DNA of 64,000 nt from Alphaproteobacteria bacterium (GTDB taxonomy: Bacteria > Pseudomonadota > Alphaproteobacteria > Paracaedibacterales > CAITNM01), in NCBI GenBank assembly GCA_021298215.1, contig JAJTEE010000005.1, forward strand, positions 62,001-126,000, written 5' to 3'. Below are positions 61,006-64,000 of this stretch, one piece after another (the first letter of the stretch is position 1; the number at the start of each line of letters is the position of its first letter). A program made the translations under genes and the position numbers. Under the pieces are notes generated by a model. That model saw nothing but the letters and a program-made list of their open reading frames with translations, was not told where the DNA came from and searched no databases.

Positions 61006-61976
61006 TGCGGCGCAGCGTTGTTCGTGGAGTTGGTGGATACTTACCGCCGAAGCGCGTCACCAATGCTGATTTAGCAAAAAGCATGGATACAACCGACGAA
61101 TGGATCGTTGAACGCACCGGCATGAAACAGCGCCACTTACTGGCAGAAGGACAAAATACCTCTGACTTAGCCGCAGAAGCTGCCAACATCGCCTTAAAAA
61201 ATGCAAATATAACTGCTGATGATATTGATTTAATTGTGGTGGCAACAGCAACACCTGATCATCCCTTTCCAGCAACTGCAGCCCGCGTGCAAGCAAAAAT
61301 TGGGGCTAAAAAAGCCTTCGCTTTTGATGTGAATGCGGTATGCTCTGGCTTTGTGTATGCCTTATCGGTAGCGGATCAATTTTTAAAAACAGGCCAAGCA
61401 ACGCGTGCCCTCGTGATAGGGGCAGATGCCATGTCGAAAATTGTTGACTGGAATGACCGGGGAACGGCTGTATTATTTGGTGATGGCGCCGGCGCCTTGG
61501 TGCTGGAAGGCGTTGATGCGACGCATCCTGATTTTGAGCGCGGTGTGCATTCGACGCATTTATTTTCGGATGGCTGCCATTATGATTTGTTGTATGTGGA
61601 TACCATCGCTGCCAGTGCAAAGCAGCCTGGGCATGTACGCATGCAAGGTCGTGAGATTTTTAAGTCTGCGATTAAGCTGATTGGTGAAGCGGTTGAAAAA
61701 GTTTTAGCGCATAATGCGATAACGATTGAAGACATCGATTGGTTTGTACCGCATCAGGCGAACCTTCGCATTATTGAAGGCATCAGCACGCATTTTAATA
61801 TCCCGATGGAAAAAATGGTGGTAACCGTTGATCAGCATTCGAACACATCGGCGGCGACGATTCCACTGGCGTTGTGGGAAGCAGCGCGCGATGGGCGCAT
61901 TCAGCCAGGACACCGCGTGGTTTTAGAGGCCATGGGTGGCGGGCTAACGTGGGGCTCGGCGTTGGTGGTGTGGTAA
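61005..61976 (+). CDS. fabH: 3-oxoacyl-ACP synthase III (KAS III)
   Basis: 323 residues from a GTG overlapping the plsX stop. Starts fatty-acid chains by condensing acetyl-CoA with malonyl-ACP. RSVVRGVGGYLPPKRVTNADLA is the start. The active Cys is in AVCSGFVYAL at about 112, the His in WFVPHQANLRII and the Asn in HSNTSAA. Complete. Its last 65 bases are repeated imperfectly at 62743-62810, downstream of the toxin-antitoxin pair. Confidence 0.96.
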   Translation: MRRSVVRGVGGYLPPKRVTNADLAKSMDTTDEWIVERTGMKQRHLLAEGQNTSDLAAEAANIALKNANITADDIDLIVVATATPDHPFPATAARVQAKIGAKKAFAFDVNAVCSGFVYALSVADQFLKTGQATRALVIGADAMSKIVDWNDRGTAVLFGDGAGALVLEGVDATHPDFERGVHSTHLFSDGCHYDLLYVDTIAASAKQPGHVRMQGREIFKSAIKLIGEAVEKVLAHNAITIEDIDWFVPHQANLRIIEGISTHFNIPMEKMVVTVDQHSNTSAATIPLALWEAARDGRIQPGHRVVLEAMGGGLTWGSALVVW

Positions 61977-61987
61977 GTTAGATTGCC
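61920..61987 (+). repeat. fabH 3'-end repeat, copy A
   Basis: Bases from 61920 through the fabH stop and into the REP element match 62743-62810 at an offset of 823, with about eight substitutions. Copy A is the functional end of fabH. Confidence 0.85.
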
Positions 61988-62018
61988 GCGCCCACGATGT
62001 GGGATCGCAATGACGAGA
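61980..62018. repeat. REP-like palindrome (AGATTGC...CGCAATGACG)
   Basis: AGATTGCCGCGCCCACGATG then TGGGATCGCAATGACGAGA. GCCCAC and GTGGG pair. Same type as 42957 and 62803. Confidence 0.8.
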
Positions 62019-62047
62019 ACCGTTCAGATTTATAATAGAAAAACTAT

Positions 62048-62398
62048 TTAGCTTAAGCTTAGAACCAGTTTTAATGTCTTATCAATTTCTTTAATTTCCT
62101 CAATTGAGATATTCCCAAGCTTATTTCCTAATCGTGAAACATCGACTGTTCTAATCTGGTCAAACATTGCTTTGGCTAAATTGCCCTCAATCCGCACAAT
62201 TGTTTCAAAAGGATACACTTTTTTGGTGTTAGAAGTTAGAGGAGCGATAATTAGCCTCTTCCCAGCTTTGTTTTGAGCATCATTTGAAATAATAATGGCG
62301 GGTCGCGTTTTTTTGATTTCTGTACCAATTGCCGGATCTAGCTCAACCCAAACAACATCCCCTCTTTTCAGGACTTTTTGATTTCCCTGCTCTGTCAT
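62048..62398 (-). CDS. mazF: MazF/PemK-type endoribonuclease toxin
   Basis: 116 residues. Cleaves mRNA at short recognition sites and halts growth when the antitoxin is lost. LKRGDVVWVELDPAIGTEIKKTRPAIIISNDAQNK is the MazF start, with the conserved Arg-Pro-Ala. LIIAPLTSN, KAMFDQIRTVDVSRLG and IEEIKEIDKTLKLVL follow. The start overlaps the antitoxin stop by 4 bases. A damaged second copy of its last 40 codons lies at 62939. Confidence 0.92.
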   Translation of the reverse strand: MTEQGNQKVLKRGDVVWVELDPAIGTEIKKTRPAIIISNDAQNKAGKRLIIAPLTSNTKKVYPFETIVRIEGNLAKAMFDQIRTVDVSRLGNKLGNISIEEIKEIDKTLKLVLSLS

Positions 62399-62649
62399 TT
62401 AGTTTTTTCTTTTTTTAAAGAATTTTCCATGGGCCATGGTTCAGCATTGAGCGAATGCCACTCTTCAATTTCTGCTTCTCGGTCTACGTCTTGATTGGCT
62501 TCTAAGTATGACTGATAAAGTTCGTTTAGATTTTCGTCTAATTTCACAACAACCGCTTCATTCACAAATTTAGAAATCTTGCGAGGAGGAACTGCATGAA
62601 TAAGACGAGCATACAAATCATCAGGAAGGGTGATGCTTAACGTACGCAT
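62395..62649 (-). CDS. MazE-like ribbon-helix-helix antitoxin
   Basis: 84 residues, directly upstream of mazF and overlapping it by 4 bases. The N-terminal half, MRTLSITLPDDLYARLIHAVPPRKISKFVNEAV, is a ribbon-helix-helix DNA-binding domain (strand ISITLP then two helices). The acidic C-terminal part (EIEEWHSLNAEPWPMENS) should bind and cover the toxin. Complexes of this type repress their own operator. The best palindrome, 62694-62709, lies 45 bases upstream. Confidence 0.88.
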   Translation of the reverse strand: MRTLSITLPDDLYARLIHAVPPRKISKFVNEAVVVKLDENLNELYQSYLEANQDVDREAEIEEWHSLNAEPWPMENSLKKEKTK

Positions 62650-62693
62650 TTGTTTTCTCCATGTTTATAAATACCTTTTAGTATTATACAATA

Positions 62694-62730
62694 TACATTG
62701 TTCAATGTACATTAAAAAACATATTGAACA
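62694..62730 (-). promoter_or_regulatory. Probable autoregulatory operator of the toxin-antitoxin pair
   Basis: TACATTG-TT-CAATGTA is a 7-base inverted repeat at 62694-62709. TGTTCAAT (62699-62706) and ATTGAACA (62723-62730) form a second, overlapping pair. On the minus strand a TATAAT (plus-strand 62683-62688) lies just beyond, followed by the antitoxin start at 62649. A ribbon-helix-helix repressor binding here would block the promoter. Confidence 0.65.
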
Positions 62731-62742
62731 TGACCATCCCAT

Positions 62743-62810
62743 GCTTTGAGGGCTATGGGTGGCAGGCTGACGTGGGGCTCAGCGTTGGTGGTGTGGTAGG
62801 TTAGATTGCT
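62743..62810 (+). repeat. fabH 3'-end repeat, copy B (non-functional)
   Basis: Degenerate copy of 61920-61987, including GGGTGGC, CGTGGGGCTC and GCGTTGGTGGTGTGGTA with the TTAGATTGC that follows. It does not belong to any full gene. Confidence 0.85.
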
Positions 62811-62840
62811 GCGCTTTCGTTGAAAGCTCGCAATGCCGGA
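62803..62840. repeat. REP-like palindrome (AGATTGC...CGCAATGCCGG)
   Basis: AGATTGCTGCGCTTTCGTTG then AAAGCTCGCAATGCCGGAG. Same type as 61980, and in the same position relative to the fabH tail copy, so it was carried along in the duplication. Confidence 0.8.
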
Positions 62841-62856
62841 GAACATTTATGACTGA

Positions 62857-62884
62857 ATACCGCGTTCAAGCCGCGGTACGTCAT
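62857..62884. repeat. REP-like palindrome (ACCGCGGT type)
   Basis: AATACCGCGTTCAAGCCGCG followed by GTACGTC. Matches 32624-32650 with one mismatch in the left arm. Confidence 0.8.
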
Positions 62885-62938
62885 TCTTTAAAATAGGGAT
62901 ATGCTACCTTTTTAAACTGAAGCACGTCAGCAGCAAGC

Positions 62939-63053
62939 TTAAGCTAAGCTAAAAGCCAACTTGAATATTTTATCAACTTCTTTAATTTCTTCAATGGAGA
63001 GAGGCCCAGGCCCCTTCCCTAATTGTGGAATATCGACCCGCTCTAATCTGATT
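62939..63053 (-). pseudogene. Remnant of a second mazF copy
   Basis: The minus strand from about 63053 reads INQIRA, then after a +1 shift VDIPQLGKGPGPLSIEEIKEVDK-IFKLAFSLA and a stop. This matches FDQIRTVDVSRLGNKLGNISIEEIKEIDK-TLKLVLSLS of the intact mazF. Only the last 40 codons remain. It ends next to the stop of the gene at 63056. Confidence 0.8.
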
Positions 63054-63055
63054 AA

Positions 63056-64000
63056 TTACCCTAGCTTACTTAATTCTTGACGCAATTCAGCTATTTCTCT
63101 ATTTCCCTTCATTGTGGTGATGTTACCCAATGCCATCTCTGTCTCAATCTCTGCAATTCTAGTTTCTATTTCCACTTTTCTTGCAGCTTTTTCTTCTCTG
63201 GATAATGTTCCGCCACCAGCAACAGAGTCTCTTCTACCTCCCCCTCCTCCTGGAACTGCAGCAGCCTTTTTAGGATTTGGATCATAAGCTTCGCCTTCAT
63301 ATTTAGGTGGGAATTTATTTAGTGCTGTGCGGGCTGCTTCAGGGGTTTTTTCCTTCTTATCTCTCCAGCCCTGGTAGAGAGCTTTCTGTGTAGAATTTAT
63401 TTTCGCCGCATCAATTTCTGCATCGTCAAGATATACTTCTACTTTAGCAGCTGCTGCGGTCAGAAGGGGTTTTAGCGCTGGTTTAGCCTTGGGTTCAAGC
63501 TCGTCTATTCTCGCTTCTACTTCTTGCAACTTCACAAGGAGACGCCCGGCATAACTAGAAGGAATTTCTCTTTTGTCTTCAAATTCATCTTCTTCATCAA
63601 GAGCATCACTCAACTCCTTTCGTTGTTTCTTTAGTTGATGAAGGCTCAATCGAGAAACATCAATTTTTTTAAGATCTATTTTTTCATCGTCTGAATCATC
63701 ATCACTATTATCATTTTTCATCGCAGTACTTCTCGCGCTCATTGCCGAAGCAATCACTGCTTGTAAGCCCCCTCCACTTGACACAACAGCAGGAGAAGCA
63801 GATGCAACATTAATAGTAGGCGGAGGAGATGCAACAGTAGCTTTTGGTTTAAGATCCATCATACGTAGTTTACCAACTCTTGCTTGTGTTGCTGGAGCTG
63901 AAGGTGGATTTTCTAAATATCCAAAAAACTCAACTAAGCTATTATATCTTTCTGCTTCATCATCATTTCTTACGATAGCGCCTTTAGCTAATTCATTTTC
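63056..64000 (-). CDS. Partial charged coiled-coil protein of unknown function (runs off window)
   Basis: The frame is open from 64000 through the ATG at 63862 to the stop at 63056, so the ATG is probably internal and the gene continues beyond the window: RNDDEAERYNSLVEFFGYLENPPSAPATQ precedes it. The visible 314 codons include a Pro/Ala/Ser linker, an acidic DDDSDDEKIDLKK block, predicted coiled coils (QLKKQRKELSDALDEEDE, EEKAARKVEIETRIAEIETEM, EIAELRQELSKLG), and a Gly-rich PGGGGGRRDS stretch. No enzyme motif. It may be another exported protein, but its N-terminus is not seen. Confidence 0.72.
   Translation of the reverse strand, partial: ENELAKGAIVRNDDEAERYNSLVEFFGYLENPPSAPATQARVGKLRMMDLKPKATVASPPPTINVASASPAVVSSGGGLQAVIASAMSARSTAMKNDNSDDDSDDEKIDLKKIDVSRLSLHQLKKQRKELSDALDEEDEFEDKREIPSSYAGRLLVKLQEVEARIDELEPKAKPALKPLLTAAAAKVEVYLDDAEIDAAKINSTQKALYQGWRDKKEKTPEAARTALNKFPPKYEGEAYDPNPKKAAAVPGGGGGRRDSVAGGGTLSREEKAARKVEIETRIAEIETEMALGNITTMKGNREIAELRQELSKLG

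Overview
The window is AT-rich bacterial DNA with tightly packed housekeeping genes that read as alphaproteobacterial: rpmF-plsX-fabH, ddl-ftsQ, dusB, ubiH-type hydroxylase, hemF, ald, yejA-type binding protein, bioY. These are interleaved with an unusually large set of genes for small or medium exported proteins of no recognised family. Ankyrin repeats, a Myb/SANT-like domain, a kinase-like fold, tandem 34-residue repeats, decaying genes and dispersed palindromes together suggest an intracellular or protist-associated alphaproteobacterium, most likely of the Holosporales type. The order is an inference from gene content; no marker sequence was compared.

Layout. 1-243: 5' end of dnaB (minus strand). 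0.3-7.3 kb: exported proteins, including two tandem paralogues built of 34-residue repeats, around tyrS. 7.4-14.3 kb: fau, rpmG, a DegP-like protease, a P-loop kinase, rsmD-fis-dusB, an MFS transporter and a PAP2 phosphatase. 14.5-25.9 kb: class II aldolase, ddl-ftsQ, a glycosyltransferase-like protein, rdgB, ald, an oligopeptide-binding protein, trmL and hemF, broken up by exported proteins. 25.9-33.3 kb: exported proteins, ubiH-type hydroxylase, proC with a metal-binding lipoprotein-like gene, def and bioY. 33.5-45.3 kb: ABC-F ATPase, a broken kinase-like gene, a DUF374 acyltransferase, an exported subtilase, D-lactate dehydrogenase, a Rpn-type nuclease with a signal peptide, and class I aldolase. 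45.4-59.6 kb: the densest accessory stretch, with an intact kinase-like paralogue, an amber-interrupted gene, an exported HD hydrolase, a decayed duplicate, the Myb-like protein, two ankyrin proteins and a split nitrilase-like gene, around a glutamine amidotransferase, an rRNA pseudouridine synthase, a methyltransferase and pepF. 59.8-62.0 kb: rpmF-plsX-fabH. 62.0-63.1 kb: a MazEF-type toxin-antitoxin pair beside a decayed tandem duplicate of the fabH-mazF junction. 63.1-64.0 kb: a partial coiled-coil protein.

About thirty predicted products start with a Sec-type signal peptide. Several are enzymes that are normally cytoplasmic: peptide deformylase (as one of two possible start sites), a SpoT-like HD hydrolase and a Rpn-family nuclease. 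The strongest candidates for something new are this exported set (34-residue repeat family, kinase-like family, Myb-like protein), the dual-start deformylase, and several frozen mutational events: a perfect inverted duplication that breaks a kinase-like gene, a frameshifted nitrilase gene, an in-frame amber codon, and three local 3'-end duplications. About twenty REP-like palindromes sit between genes. No tRNA, rRNA, CRISPR array or insertion sequence was seen.
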